64,000 nt of DNA from Asterella californica (GCA_036924285.1 JAYKYS010000001.1:43709501-43773500), one strand, 5' to 3'. Shown: positions 8,039 through 18,937, numbered from the stretch's first letter. Notes: generated by a model from the sequence alone, not told the origin. A program made the numbers and translations.

Positions 8039-9695
8039 TCTGCGGCTCACTGGTTTCATTCTAGTTGAGCGCTTCTGTGTAGTTACGGACCGCGAAGAAT
8101 CCATCGACATATCTGAAGGATTTTCTGAGGTCTTAGAGTGTTGTTGATGTCTTGTGTCTCCTTGGAGAGTAAAAATTCGTTCTAAGGGAAAAGTTAAGAG
8201 GAGAAAAGACAAAAAGTAAAGTTCTTTTGCTCTTATTGGTCCACTTTTGGACCAATGGTGTTCTAGCTGATCCTCGCGACGTTTCTGTGGTTTCTGGAGG
8301 CTTCAGAGGTCCATTCGCGAAACGAAGGGTATGGTTGGAGAGCTCTCGACCGGGGCTACAATCTGGGCTGAAGAATCGATCGATTTGATGAAAGTATGAG
8401 CGCGTTATGATCAATTGAGTGGAGGGGGGTGAAATTTGTACCTACTGCTACGTTTCTGGTTGTTCTGAGAGACTCGCGAGGAGTTTTGAGGAGCTGTCTG
8501 TTGGGTTGGAGAACTGACGGCGTGCTGGTCATTTTGATATCAATTTGGTCAGTTTCTTGATCGATTTGGATTCTGAACCGACCGATTGAAGTTGAGAAGT
8601 GCAGATGGGATAAGGCGGGGACAGCGAACTGTGATAGCCATGGATAGTTTGCTATTGCTTAAGATCTGAGTCGAATTTCTGAGTGAAACTTTCCAGGATT
8701 GAAGAATGTCTTATCAGTAAGATACTTGGGAAGTTTCACCTCAAATGGTCGAGTAGTTTGTTCAGAATCTTGGATCAAATGTACCTGGGTCTGTAAAGCT
8801 CTGAAGTTAGCACAGATTACGGTTTGATCCATATCTGAGAATTGGGTTGAGATTTCGACCTGAAAATTGTTCAGGGTAGGAGTGAAGGGTCCAATCAAGC
8901 TTCCTGTGAAGTTTGATCATCATTGGTCGAGTAGTTTGGAAGGACTGAGATCTCAAAGTTCGAAAATACTTCTGTTATGAGCAGTTTCGGGTTTTTTCGG
9001 TATCATCTATTGTCAATTTGATCATTTTCGAGCAATTTGGAGAGGAGTTTGTTGCTGAAACTGCCATACCTGCATACAACTCGACATTGGAAGGTGTGGG
9101 GCTGATTTCAGCTCTTGGTGATGAAGGAGAACGGAGCCACCATGAGTCTTAAGCCGCTGTTTGGGTTCTCGGAGCTGCCAGGTACTACCGCCGTTGGTGC
9201 TATATTGAGAATCTGAATAGTGTTTTGGATTATGCATGTTTTGCCTTGCTGGAATACTCGGTAGACCAGGGTGTACAGCAAGTTGTATCGATACTCTATC
9301 AAGTTGATTGAGTGATCTTAGTATCTTCTGATTGTACTATGAAGTTGTGATAGTTGGATTGATGGCCAGTTAGCGTCGCTGGGGAGCTATTCAGAAGTCA
9401 GGCTTCCAGTGATATAGATGAATAACTTCAGTTAGATAATACAGATCTGAGTATTTTTAGTTAGAATACAAAAGATCTGTTTGTAACACAAGTTTATGCA
9501 ACCTATACGTAACCTTGGATCGTAGCAAGCTTTAAACTTGAGACGAGCGGATACAAGGTCACTCAGGCTAGAAGAGTAGATAGTGAAACATTTGAGTGGA
9601 AACATCCAGATCTAGATCCAACCTTGTCAATCCACATACCTCTACACAGCCATATACCCCGTGTATTCCTAGACAGAAAAACACGTTATACGATA

Positions 9696-10949
9696 CCGCT
9701 TGGGAAGATGAAATGGTGAAATCCGCCATCCCCAGCTTCCTTCTTGGCTCTCTTGGTGTACTCGAAACATTACTCGAATGAGTACTTCTACTTGCTGACT
9801 CCTCCATGAAAATCGGTTCATCGAAAAATCGAGTTCTTTTCCTTTCTTGAGCTAAAAGCTCCACCGGTGCATGAGAAGAGTTTGAACTTTCTCCTTTCTT
9901 GTAGATGGGATCTCGCACGACATCGATAGTAGCCACCCCCTTGTCTCGTCCTTGTGATGGATTTCCTCCACCCACATTCATTCTGATAGCTTCGGCACCT
10001 CTTGCTCCGTTGTTAGGACAATTTCGCTGGAAATGAAAACCTCCACACGTCCAACAAGTGATTCCTCCAAAGTTACCTTGGTTGCCTCCAAAGTTACCTT
10101 GATTTCCTCGATTGGGATTGTTGTCGTAACCTCTTTGACCTCCTCCTCCACCTTTGTTCCTCCATTCTCGTAACTGCACCACGTTTATCTTGAGATCCGC
10201 ATGAGTATCGGTGATGCTCTTCAGCTCGGCATGAAAATCAGAGGTGGCAGTAGACATCGTTGTTGGGACAAACGGTCTTGGCACCGCTGTTGGAGTAGGA
10301 ACTGACGTTGAAGCAATCACCAATTGTGATGGTGCAGGTGCGATCGTTGTGGCTACACCAAGAGTCGGAGTCGACACCAGAGCAGCATGATGAGGTTGGA
10401 TGATATCTCCTTCATCCAAACTCTCTTCCATATTTGTCGCAATCTTGATGGCCTCTGCTTTGGTTGTTGGCTTCTCGTACCTCACTTCGGTTTGAATTGA
10501 AGGCCTCAACCCTCCCACCAAGTTCTTGGTCAACACTTCTCCAATCCTCGCCATCGTTAACTCCACATTGTCTCCACTCTTCCGTAGGACCGTCCGAAAC
10601 CGTTGCTCCAACTTATCCACCCTTCGGCATATTGCCGAACTTTCTCGTCGTCCCGTTGCTTCAAATGAGTAAGCTCCACCATGAGCTTCTCATAACTCTC
10701 TTCTGGAAGAAATTCTTCGATGAATGCATTACTCAACGTCTCCCATGTGTCCTCAACTGCACCAGGTGTCTGGCTCTTCACTCGGTCTTCATACCACGTA
10801 AGAGCAAAATCTTCTAAAAACTCTGGCAGTAACAACACCCATTCTTCCTTCCTTCTCACGTTGTTTCCGACGCAACCCCTTTTGAAGTCTCGTACAAATG
10901 GTTCTACATCTTCATTGTCCTTCCCATGAAACACTGGTAACTTCCCCAT
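9696..10949 (-). pseudogene. gag: gag (start of gag-pol) of B1, frameshifted and truncated
   Basis: Starts at ATG 10949 with MGKLPVFHGKDNED, a typical plant Ty3/gypsy Gag. A one-base loss near 10628 (an A missing relative to C1) breaks the frame in the region RQYAER. The rest is open to the A1 junction and includes Gly/Asn-rich repeats (GNQGNFGG twice) and an intact zinc knuckle CWTCGGFHFQRNC (Cx2Cx3Hx4C). The longer open frame that runs on into A1's LTR is an accident of the insertion. Confidence 0.85.
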
Positions 10950-11159
10950 CTTGTAACTATTCTTTCCACCCTTCTAATTTTTGTGCTCGTACTCGCTAAA
11001 AGAGTACGAACATCAGCAATTCCATTCGCGAATAATCTACCATAGGTAAAATGAAAGGAAATGGTTGTAACAACACCTCTTGTGCCATCTCTTCTCCCAA
11101 GGTAATCATGAGCTTGAGTCGCATCACCGTCTTCTCCACCATCCGAATGACGATCTCCA

Positions 11160-11636
11160 TCACAACTCAGCCGAGTCCTCTTTTGAAGTCGACAACTTCT
11201 CCGTCTCAGCTCTTTGAGTCTCGTCCAACTTCTCGACTATTGACGTAAGTAGGGCGGCCACATCGACGCACTTGTGTCCTCTTGATAGATCACCCACTCC
11301 ACAACTTGGACAAAGATCTTCTCCTAGAAAATGAATTAGCGCTGGTGACGATGGACCCACTCGAAGACTTAAATCGGTAAACTCCCGCTTCCCTTTAGCT
11401 CTCTCGGTTCTGATTCTAGCTACACAATTCACTACTTTATGTCCCAACCCTCTACAAAAGTAACACCACAAGTCGATTTCTACTCTTCTCCTCGGAGATT
11501 CTACTTGAAGTTTTATACTAGGGTTCTCAAACTCAACGATAATCTCTTTCGAGCTCTCTCCGACGCTTACTATGACATCTAAACTTTGAGGAAGGTTTCT
11601 AAGTCTAACTTTCCAATCTTTTGAACTTCCACTCAT
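11160..11636 (-). CDS. accessory protein of 158 aa with zinc-knuckle motif (B1)
   Basis: ATG at 11636, open frame, ending about 200 bases before gag. It holds CYFCRGLGHKVVNC (Cx2Cx4Hx4C), a nucleic-acid-binding zinc knuckle, and a second Cys/His cluster CPSCGVGDLSRGHKC about 50 residues on. The N-terminal part (WKVRLRNLPQSLDVIVSVGE) looks like a compact beta-rich domain. The C1 copy (19394-19870) is collinear and also open. It is a second knuckle protein separate from Gag, so possibly an RNA chaperone or packaging factor; function unknown. Confidence 0.6.
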   Translation of the reverse strand: MSGSSKDWKVRLRNLPQSLDVIVSVGESSKEIIVEFENPSIKLQVESPRRRVEIDLWCYFCRGLGHKVVNCVARIRTERAKGKREFTDLSLRVGPSSPALIHFLGEDLCPSCGVGDLSRGHKCVDVAALLTSIVEKLDETQRAETEKLSTSKEDSAEL

Positions 11637-11774
11637 GTTGCACCTTCTCAACCATTAAGTAGACAAAATATCTTTGCAGAAAATAACTCTACATCACTTT
11701 CTTAACTCTTTCGAGCTTTATACTGAAAATCGTGTATTATAGATACTATACACGAAATAAAATCCAATCTAAAA

Positions 11775-12092
11775 TTAAGAGTCCATGATAATATCCTCAT
11801 GACCACCGTCTGTACTGATCTTAGCAGACATCTTAAAGTCACTTTTGTAAGGATCACACTCTACTTCGCCAGGAGCATTCGTGGCCTCCACAGTGAATGA
11901 TACTTTGAACTCAACTTTCTTCACATCTGCGCCGATGCTCGCAGAAGCTTCTTTATATAAAGCAAAAATGGCACCCCAACTGCAATAGATGCTTGATCGC
12001 AACGCCTCTACACTTAACGTTGGCCTTTCCGTCTCCGTTCTAACTCCCGAACGTCTCTTCTTCAACCTTGGCACTCGAACTGGATTCTTCAT
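11775..12092 (-). CDS. accessory protein of 105 aa, unknown (B1)
   Basis: ATG at 12092. Basic N-terminus (MKNPVRVPRLKKRRSGVRTE), helical middle (SWGAIFALYKEA), then an alternating stretch with FKVSFTVEATNAPGEVE and an acidic end. C1 has a collinear 105-residue copy (18938-19255) with many substitutions but no stop or indel. No family recognised. The position between primer site and gag is unusual for plant Ty3/gypsy. Confidence 0.55.
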   Translation of the reverse strand: MKNPVRVPRLKKRRSGVRTETERPTLSVEALRSSIYCSWGAIFALYKEASASIGADVKKVEFKVSFTVEATNAPGEVECDPYKSDFKMSAKISTDGGHEDIIMDS

Positions 12093-12300
12093 GACGTATC
12101 GTCAAGACCTCCTTGTATGCCGAAACGTATATCTCTTAGTTGGTAAGAGATCTCTCCAAGATTTTTGTGGTCTCCAGTAGCTCAACCTCCAAGCTACTAA
12201 ATCATGAAGTTTCAACAGAAACTTCCCTAATCAGAAGAGATGGTGATGACTGTACAATTTTCAGAGAACTGAAATTTGTATATTTTCACTTCCCTCATGG

Positions 12301-12720
12301 TTGTCAACCCCCTCCACTTTGAAAATTTCTTTCTCCCTCTTCAGACCTCATCTTCTCATGATTTCTTTTGTCCTGGATATCTTATCAACCACTCTAAAAC
12401 ACTGTAAAGTTTCTCAGGAAAATAAAATTCACAGAAAATCTGACACTGACTGTAAACTTTTTCTAGAGAACCGAATTCTTCAACTCTCACGAATAAACCC
12501 CCTTAACTTTGAAAATTCATTGCTCCTTCTCTAGACCACCTTTTCCTATGATTTCTTATGTCCTAGATAGCTTATCAGCCACTCTAAAACACTGGATAGT
12601 TTCTCAAGAAAATAAAATTCATAGAAAAGTTGACAGCGACTGTACAAATTTTCTAGAGAGCAGAATTTCTAAACTCACAAATTTCTCTCCTCTAATAACT
12701 TTTCTCTCCTCCTTTCTCTA
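12301..12720 (-). repeat. tandem repeats of about 185 bp in the B1 leader
   Basis: Two full units and one partial unit sharing runs such as CTTTCCAGTGTTTTAG-like and CAAAAGAAATCAT-like stretches (read on the minus strand). The same array is at 18343-18830 in C1, so it belongs to the family. Confidence 0.7.
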
Positions 12721-12753
12721 CAACTCTTGTTGCACCCTCTCCTCAAACCCTTT

Positions 12754-12924
12754 CTAAGTGAACAAGATGTAAAGAATGACTTCAAATGCGTCATATATCA
12801 CTACGGGATACACGAAAGGTTCTAATGTTGCTAACATCGCGTTAGCTCTCTCTCCTCCCAATGTTCTCTCCATGTGTTCTCTCATAATCTCTTTTTGTCT
12901 AATATAGAACTGAACTCTAAACAT
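12754..12924 (-). CDS. short leader protein (56 aa), related pattern to A LTR proteins
   Basis: ATG 12924 just after the primer site. Starts MFRVQFYIRQ, centre LGGERANAM, end LEPFVYPVVIYDAF then LYILFT. This order resembles the short frames in the A-family LTR (F-x-hydrophobic start, G-x-E centre, P-x3-P-V-x-Y, YIL end). The C1 copy is frameshifted. The frame is open upstream without ATG through the primer site. Confidence 0.4.
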   Translation of the reverse strand: MFRVQFYIRQKEIMREHMERTLGGERANAMLATLEPFVYPVVIYDAFEVILYILFT

Positions 12925-12950
12925 TTTCAATGATCCCTTCAAGTGAGGTA

Positions 12951-12965
12951 CCGGCAACGGAACCA
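12951..12965 (-). promoter_or_regulatory. primer binding site, tRNA-Glu (B1)
   Basis: The plus strand reads CCGGCAACGGAACCA, the 3' end of plant tRNA-Glu including CCA; the element strand is its complement. It lies four bases inside the LTR end. Confidence 0.8.
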
Positions 12966-12969
12966 AAAA

Positions 12970-13880
12970 TGTAAACCCTCCACGATCTCATCGATCAACT
13001 ACCCCCCGATCTCTCAACCCCCACGATCGCCACCGATGAATCTACAAATGTCGAGCTTGTCTCTCACTCAAGGGTCACCTCTGATGGCTTTGATGGAAGC
13101 ACACCATGAATCTTGAAGGGAAAAATGCTAAGTTCACTCATTCATACACCCACAAACTTATCAACTAAAAATCTCATTAAACACATCAACTAAAATCCTC
13201 CATTCTAACGACGTCTCTCAAGTTCTCACATGCTAAAAATATCTCACACTCTCTATATTACTCAAGTTGTCATTACGACAATGTGAAAACAAGGATGAGG
13301 AGCTCTTCTCTACTCCTCTATTTATACATTTTAGGTTTTTACTTTGGTCCCCCGGTAACTCAACCGTAACTACTTTTACCGGGTTTTACTAAGATATTAC
13401 TTAAGGTAAAAGCATTAATCACATGGGCTTCTTACCTTTTCACATGGGCTTATTCCTTCAAAGTCAACAACTTCTAGAAGGATTCTGGAATATTCTCAAG
13501 GAATCTCGAATTTCCACCCCCCTCTACACTAGGACTCACTAAAAAGGAAACAAGTGGAATCTCTTCTTGTTTTCAATGCCCACAAAGTCCACAACTTTAA
13601 TCCAACCACTCATATCAAGTCAAAAAGGAGATAAGAGATACTTTCCATCTCCTTTCTACCTTTTAGACAAGATGACAAGATAGTAGTGCTCACTCTTTAA
13701 GAAATATCTGAATTTTGCCAAAAGTACAGCTAAGTTTAACCATAACTAACTTTTAGCTAGTCATGACTAACTTGATACCTCCTTAAAGTACTTTGGCAGC
13801 AATAAACATTCTCAACACTTAGTTATAACTAAATACCTTACTAATAGACAAACTTCCTATGTGTAACATAGGTCGTTACA
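12970..13880 (-). repeat. 5' LTR of B1 (911 bp)
   Basis: On the minus strand it starts TGTAACGACCTATG and ends GGTTTACA, a perfect TGTAA/TTACA terminal inverted repeat, and matches the C1 LTR at 17134-18051. A TATA box (TATAAATA) is at 13319-13326 on the minus strand. Confidence 0.92.
13319..13326 (-). promoter_or_regulatory. TATA box of the B1 LTR
   Basis: TATAAATA followed by GAGG on the minus strand; the equivalent in C1 is at 17696-17703. Confidence 0.6.
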
Positions 13881-16800
13881 GATCTCGCTTGAGCAGCCTG
13901 AGGGATCACATGAGGCTAATGGAAAGGCTGCTCAAGATTCAGAAAGTAGTTGTACTGTACATAGTTGAAAATATGGTTTGATGACTTTCAGTTCTGATGA
14001 TTGGAGCGAGTTTACGCGGGTAGAGGATTTGACTGGGAAGAGTAGAAGGCAGATGGAGAAGTATGCAGCAAATCTGCGCTGTACAGGAGTTCTGAAGGAA
14101 GAAGAAACAATTTCTGGTGTTTATGAGGAGTTTGTAGGTGTACAGTCTTTTGTTCGTTGGCTGCATGAAGTAGAAAGGTTGATGGAACATATGGGAGGTG
14201 GGTGGTGATCCCCATCCATTCTCGTGAACTTTATGAGGAGATTGTCTTGTACTTGCAATATCGTCCTCATCCGAGACTGGAGAATGGATGGAAGGATGCA
14301 ATCTATTGGTGTGGTTTACATCAGGAAGCGGAAGTACCGAGTATAAAGCTGTAGCGAGGAAGGTGAGACCTGTGGCGACCCAATTATTTGTTGATTCTCA
14401 GCAGCAGATGGAGTTAGCGGCTGCTGAACTTGTGCTTAGAGATCCTACACAGGTAGGACACAAGTTTACTCAAGAGACACTCGAGCAGCTCCAAATAGGA
14501 GGGGGTGGCTTCTTGACTGAAGAGGAGAAACAAGCTTTTGAACAGATGATAGTTAGCCATGGTAAGGCATTTTCTTTCTCGGCTGAAGAGATAGGTTGTG
14601 TGGATCCTAGTGTGATAGCTCCGATGGTTATCTTCACTGTTCCTCATGTACCTTGGGACTTGAAGCTGATTCCAGTCCCTCGTGCCTTGCTACCGAAGGT
14701 GATTGAGTTATTGAAGGAGAGGATGCAGATGGGTATTCTTGAACCATCTATGGCTCCGTACTCTAGCCGATGGTTCACAGTACCTAAGAAGACAGGAGCT
14801 CTGCGCTTCATCCAAGACTTGCAGCCTGTCAACAACATCACGATTCAAAACGTTGGAACAGGACCTGTGGTTGATGAAGTAGCTGAAGCATTTGCTGGAA
14901 GGTCAATCTATTCTATTGAAGATCTGTTTTCAGATTATGATCAGTTTCAGCTTGCTTTGGGTAGTAGAGACTTGACTACCATGCGTACACCTTTGGGATT
15001 GATGTGGATGTGTACTCTTCCTCAGGGTGCGACAAACTCAGTAGTCCATATGCAGAATGCGATGCATAAGATGTTATGAGAGTTTGTAATTGAGGTCACT
15101 ATCTCGTTTCTGGATGATATTCCCATGAAAGGCTGTCCGGTGGAAGACAAAGACGAAGCTGTGACTTCTGATGGATGCAGAAAGTTTGTTGCAGACCACA
15201 TTCGAGATGTGGAGAAAATTCTGATGCGTTTGGAGGAGGTACACCTCACTCTGTCAGGTACCAAATCTCGCTTTGAGATGTCAGAGATTGTGGTGGTAGG
15301 TCATCTGTGTGGTACTTTTGGAAGGCGTCCGAACCCAAAGAAGGTAGATGCTATAGCAAGGATAGCTGATTGCACCAACATCACTGAGGTTCGACGGTTC
15401 TTAGGAGCTTGTGTGTTCTTTCGTGTGAGTATTCCTCATTATGCACACATTGCCGAGCCTCTATATGCACTTATGAGAAAGGGAAAGAGGTTTACTTGGC
15501 GGCAAGAACATCACGAGATGATGGAGCAGCTGAAGGGGATTCTGAAGTCTCCACCTATACTAAGGAGACTTAGCTACGAGAGCGGGAGACCTGTGGTACT
15601 GACTGTTGATACGAGTCCAAAGGCGATTGGATGGGCAGTTGGTCAAGAAGATGCAGAAGGTGTGCGGTTTGTTTCAAGGTTTGGAGCTCGGATCTTAACA
15701 TATAGACAACGTAACTATCCTCAAGTGAAGCATGAGTTATGGAGAGCTGTTACTGCTATGAAGGTAGATCGAGAGTTCTTGATAGGAGCTCGTGTGATAC
15801 TAGAGACAGATTGTTTGCCTTTGTTGGGTATGATAGCGAACTGTAATACACCAGACATAGCAATGCTGCGATGGATTGCTTATGTCCGGAGTCTGAATCC
15901 TGAGCTAAAGCATATAGCAGGGAAAGACAATCCAGTTGTAGATATGTTGTCTAGGGCTCGTTATACAGATGAGGATGAGATGTTTGCAGAAGTGGAGAAT
16001 GAAGAGAAGAGAGACGTTTGGTGCCAAGTTGGTCAGCAGACTTTAGACTTGGAACCACTGCCGTTCAATGAGGAGTTCTACTCAGAAAAGTTCCGCGATA
16101 TTAGATTTTATCTGAGTTCGTTATGCAAAAGAGAAGAATGGAGTGATGCAGAGTTTAAAGAGATCAGACAGAAGGCGTACAATTACCTTCTACGTGAGGG
16201 TTATCTATGGAAACGTTCGAAGAGAAGAGATGGGATGCTTGCTAGAGTGGTGGATGATCAACCGACAAAGCTTAATCTGCTGAAGGAGTTTCATGATACC
16301 TTGTGGGCTGGACATCGTGGAGTATGGGCTACATACACGAAGATGAAGGAGTGTTACTGACGGAAGGGTTTGTATCAAGACGTGGTGGACTTTGTTGGGT
16401 CGTGTCTGCACTGCCAGTTCTACTCTAAGGTCCGTTACAGAGATGGACTTGTACCTACTTATCCACCTAGTATCCATTTTCAGTGGGTTCTTGATCTTGT
16501 GATGATGCCAGCGGGATTATGAGGGATGCGTTATTTGGTGTTGGCTCGGGAGGATCTCTCCAACTATGTGGAGAGACGAGCACTACGGACGAAGACTACA
16601 GAGAATATCTGCAGGTTCGTGCTTGAAGATATCATCTGTCGTTATGGATCGGTTGGGAGATTACGTGCAGATAGAGGCGAGTTGAGAGGCGCTGAAGTGA
16701 AGGAGTTTTTTGCTCGTTATGGAGTAAAGCTTCGACTTACTATTGCTATGAATCCAGAGGACATAGGTAAGAGTGAACGAGGACACCTTTCTATTGTTCA

Positions 16801-17133
16801 CGCTTTAGTGAAAGCATGCGATGGTAAGCTCAGAGAATGACCGAGACTACTTCCATTTGCTTTGTGGGCTGATAGAACTACACACTGTACCACGGTTGGT
16901 TATATGCCAGTTGAGCTTATGTTGGACTAGAAACCGATCATACCTGCTGAGGAGTGCTTTCCTACGTGGGTTACGCTACCGTGGGATGATGGTATAGATC
17001 GTGCTTCACTCCTAAATTTACGTATTAGGCAATTGGAGCGAAGAGAGGAGGATCTTGCTGATGCGCAAGAGAGGCTGAAGGTAGCTCGAGTCAGAAACAA
17101 GGAACGTTTTGACAAGACTCACCGACTACGACC
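13881..17133 (+). mobile_element. Ty3/gypsy element D, internal fragment related to A
   Basis: A pol segment lying between the outer ends of B1 and C1, with no LTR of its own in view. Protein similarity to A pol is clear along its length, but at DNA level it is much diverged, so it is a distinct family or very old copy. B1 and C1 both appear to have inserted into it. Confidence 0.85.
13978..17133 (+). pseudogene. pol: decayed pol of element D
   Basis: Collinear with A1 pol from its N-terminal region to just before the C-terminal module, where C1 interrupts it (RFDKTHRLRP). One frameshift lies between about 14190 and 14290. Five in-frame stops follow: TGA 15077, TGA 16358, TGA 16520, TGA 16838 and TAG 16927. 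Judged against A1 residues, each is a single C-to-T or G-to-A change (Arg, Trp, Trp, Trp and Gln codons). The RT box FLDDIPMKG, RNase H VDTSPKAIG, the integrase zinc module and DRGEL/SERGH motifs are still readable. Confidence 0.88.
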
Positions 17134-18051
17134 TGTAACGACCTATGTTACACATAGGAAGTTTGTCTATTAGTAAGGTGTTTAGTTATAACTAAGGGTT
17201 GAGAATGTTTATTTGCTGCCAAAGTATTTTAAGGAGGTATCAAGTTAGTCATGACTAGCTAAAAGTTAGTTATGGTTAAACTTAGTTGTATTTTTGGCAG
17301 AATTCAGATATTTGCTAAAGAGTGAGCACTATTATCTTGTCATCTTGTCTAAAAGGTAGAAAGGGGGTGGAAAGTATCCCTTCCTTATCTCCTTTTTGAC
17401 TTGATATTAGTGGTTGGATTAAAGTTGTGGACTTTGTGGGCATTAAAAACAAGAAGAGATTCCACATGTTTCCTTTTTAGTGGGTCCTAGTGTAGAGGGG
17501 GGGTGGAAATTCGAGATTCCTTGAGAATATTCCAGAATCCTTCTAGAAGTTGTTGACTTTGAAGGAATAAGCCCATGTGAAAAGGTAAAAAGCCCATGTG
17601 ATTAATGCTTTTACCTTAAGTAATATCTTAGTAAAACCCGGTAAAAGTAGTTACGGCTGAGTTACCGGAGGGTACCAAAGTAAAAACCTAGAATGTATAA
17701 ATAGAGGAGTAGAGAAGAGCTCTAGATCCTTAGTTTTCACATTGTCGTAATGACAACTTGAGTAATATAGAGAGTGTGGGATATTTTTAGCAGTGAGAAC
17801 TTGAGAGACGTCGTTAGAATGGAGGATTTTAGTTGATGTGTTTAAGGAGATTTTTAGTTGATAAGTTTGTGGGTGTATGAATGAGTGAACTCATCATTTT
17901 CCCTTCAAGTTCATGGTGTGCTTCCATCAAAGCCATCAGAGGTGACCCCTGAGTGAGAGACATGACCGACATGTTGCAGATTCGTGGATGACGATCGTGG
18001 AGGTTGAGAGATCGGGGGGTAGTTGATCGATAGGACCGCGGAGGGTTTACA
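17134..18051 (+). repeat. 5' LTR of C1 (918 bp)
   Basis: Starts TGTAACGACC, ends GGGTTTACA. The first 19 bases are themselves a stem-loop (TGTAAC ... GTTACA). The start agrees with the 3' LTR at 24985 and with B1. Confidence 0.93.
17696..17703 (+). promoter_or_regulatory. TATA box of the C1 LTR
   Basis: TATAAATA in the context GAATGTATAAATAGAGG, conserved in B1; strong plant-type TATA box. Confidence 0.65.
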
Positions 18052-18055
18052 TTTT

Positions 18056-18071
18056 TGGTTCCGTTGCCGGG
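18056..18071 (+). promoter_or_regulatory. primer binding site, tRNA-Glu (C1)
   Basis: TGGTTCCGTTGCCGGG is the exact complement of the 3' end of plant tRNA-Glu with CCA. It lies four bases after the LTR. Athila/Tat elements often use an Asp-type TGGCGCC site; this is the Glu form. Confidence 0.88.
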
Positions 18072-18097
18072 ACCTCACTTGAAGGGATCATTGAATG

Positions 18098-18266
18098 ATG
18101 TTTAGAGTTCAGTTCTATATTCGACAAAAGGAGATTATGAGAGCACATGGAGAGAACGTTGGGAGGAGAGAGAGCTAACGCGATGTTAGCAACGTTAGAA
18201 CCTTTCGTGTATCCCGTAGTGATATATGACGCATTCGAAGTCATTCTTTACATCTTGTTCACTTAG
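18098..18266 (+). pseudogene. frameshifted copy of the short leader protein (C1)
   Basis: Begins MFRVQFYIRQKEIMR like the B1 frame at 12924, then two bases are missing near 18143 and the frame is lost, though the downstream DNA still encodes the LEPFVYP ... YILFT end in another frame. Confidence 0.6.
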
Positions 18267-18342
18267 AAAGGGTTTGAGGAGAGTTGAAAGAGGGTGCAAC
18301 AAGAGTTGTAGAGAAAGGAGGAGAGAAAAGTTATTAGAGGAG

Positions 18343-18830
18343 AGAAATTTGTGAGTTTAGAAATTCTGCTCTCTGGAAAATTTGTACAGTCGCTGTCAAC
18401 TTTTCTGTGAATTTTATTTTCCTGTGAAACTTTCCAGTGTTTTAGTTTGGCTGATAACCTATCTAAGACAAAAGAAATCATAGGAAAAGGTGGTCTAGAG
18501 AGGAAGCAATGAATTTTCAAAGTTGAGGGGGTCTATTTGTGAGAGTTGAGGAATTCTGTTATCTGGAAAAAATTTACAGTCATTGTCAGATTTTCTGTGA
18601 ATTTTATTTTTCTGAGAAACTTTCCAGTGTTTTAGAGTGGCTGATAAGCTATCCAGGACAAAAGAAATCATGAGAAGATGAGGTCTGAAGAGAGAGAAAG
18701 AATTTTTCAAAGTGGAGGGGGTTGACAACCATGAGGGAAGTGAAAATATACAAATTTCAGTTCTCTGAAAATTTGTACAGTCATCACCATCTCTTCTGAT
18801 TAGGGAAGTTTCTGTTGAAACTTCATGATT
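18343..18830 (+). repeat. tandem repeats of about 185 bp in the C1 leader
   Basis: Units begin near 18343, 18530 and 18721 (the last partial). Shared landmarks: GAAACTTTCCAGTGTTTTAG, then GACAAAAGAAATCAT. Open frames on the opposite strand across this array are repeats of one another and not genes. Confidence 0.75.
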
Positions 18831-18937
18831 TAGTAGCTTGGAGGTTGAGCTACTGAAGACCACAAAAATCTTGGAGAGATCTCTTACCAACTAAGAGATA
18901 TACGTTTCGGCATACAAGGAGGTCTTGAAGATACTTC

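Larger units (their letters stand above)
1..9695 (+). mobile_element. Ty3/gypsy LTR retrotransposon A1, 5' end cut by window edge
   Basis: Order: partial 5' LTR (1-1287), leader, gag-protease (1346-3727), pol with reverse transcriptase, RNase H and integrase (3724-7227), full 3' LTR (7218-9695). The part of the 5' LTR in view matches the end of the 3' LTR without a difference that I can find, and both long frames are open, so insertion was recent and the copy may still be competent. The right end abuts a broken gag of element B1, showing A1 inserted there; the left target-site copy lies outside the window. The pol order (RT, RNase H, integrase) is that of Ty3/gypsy. There is no chromodomain. 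Confidence 0.95.
7218..9695 (+). repeat. 3' LTR of A1 (about 2.48 kb)
   Basis: The end at 9695 is fixed by comparison with 1287. The start is inferred at TATAGTGTGA (7218) because it pairs with the LTR end TATACGATA as a terminal inverted repeat (TATxGTxTxA). This would make the pol stop codon part of the LTR. No 5' LTR start is in view to prove it; TGATGCC at 7225 is the alternative. The LTR holds a TATA box, two short conserved reading frames and a long stretch without apparent coding. Confidence 0.85.
9696..13880 (-). mobile_element. Ty3/gypsy element B1, 5' part only, cut by A1
   Basis: Read on the minus strand: 5' LTR (13880-12970), tRNA-Glu primer site, leader with repeats and three accessory frames, then gag, which breaks off at 9696 where A1 is inserted. 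The break corresponds to C1 position 21339, so pol must lie left of the window. B1 and C1 match along their whole shared length, in opposite directions. B1's outer LTR end abuts element D. Confidence 0.93.

Noticed and set aside
9568..9700. Open frame running from B1 gag into the A1 LTR
   Set aside because: The join is created by the insertion of A1; the LTR-derived part has no meaning.
12140..12757. Open frames with repeated peptides in the B1 leader (and on the minus strand of C1 18263-18890)
   Set aside because: They are the 185-bp tandem repeats read antisense to the element.
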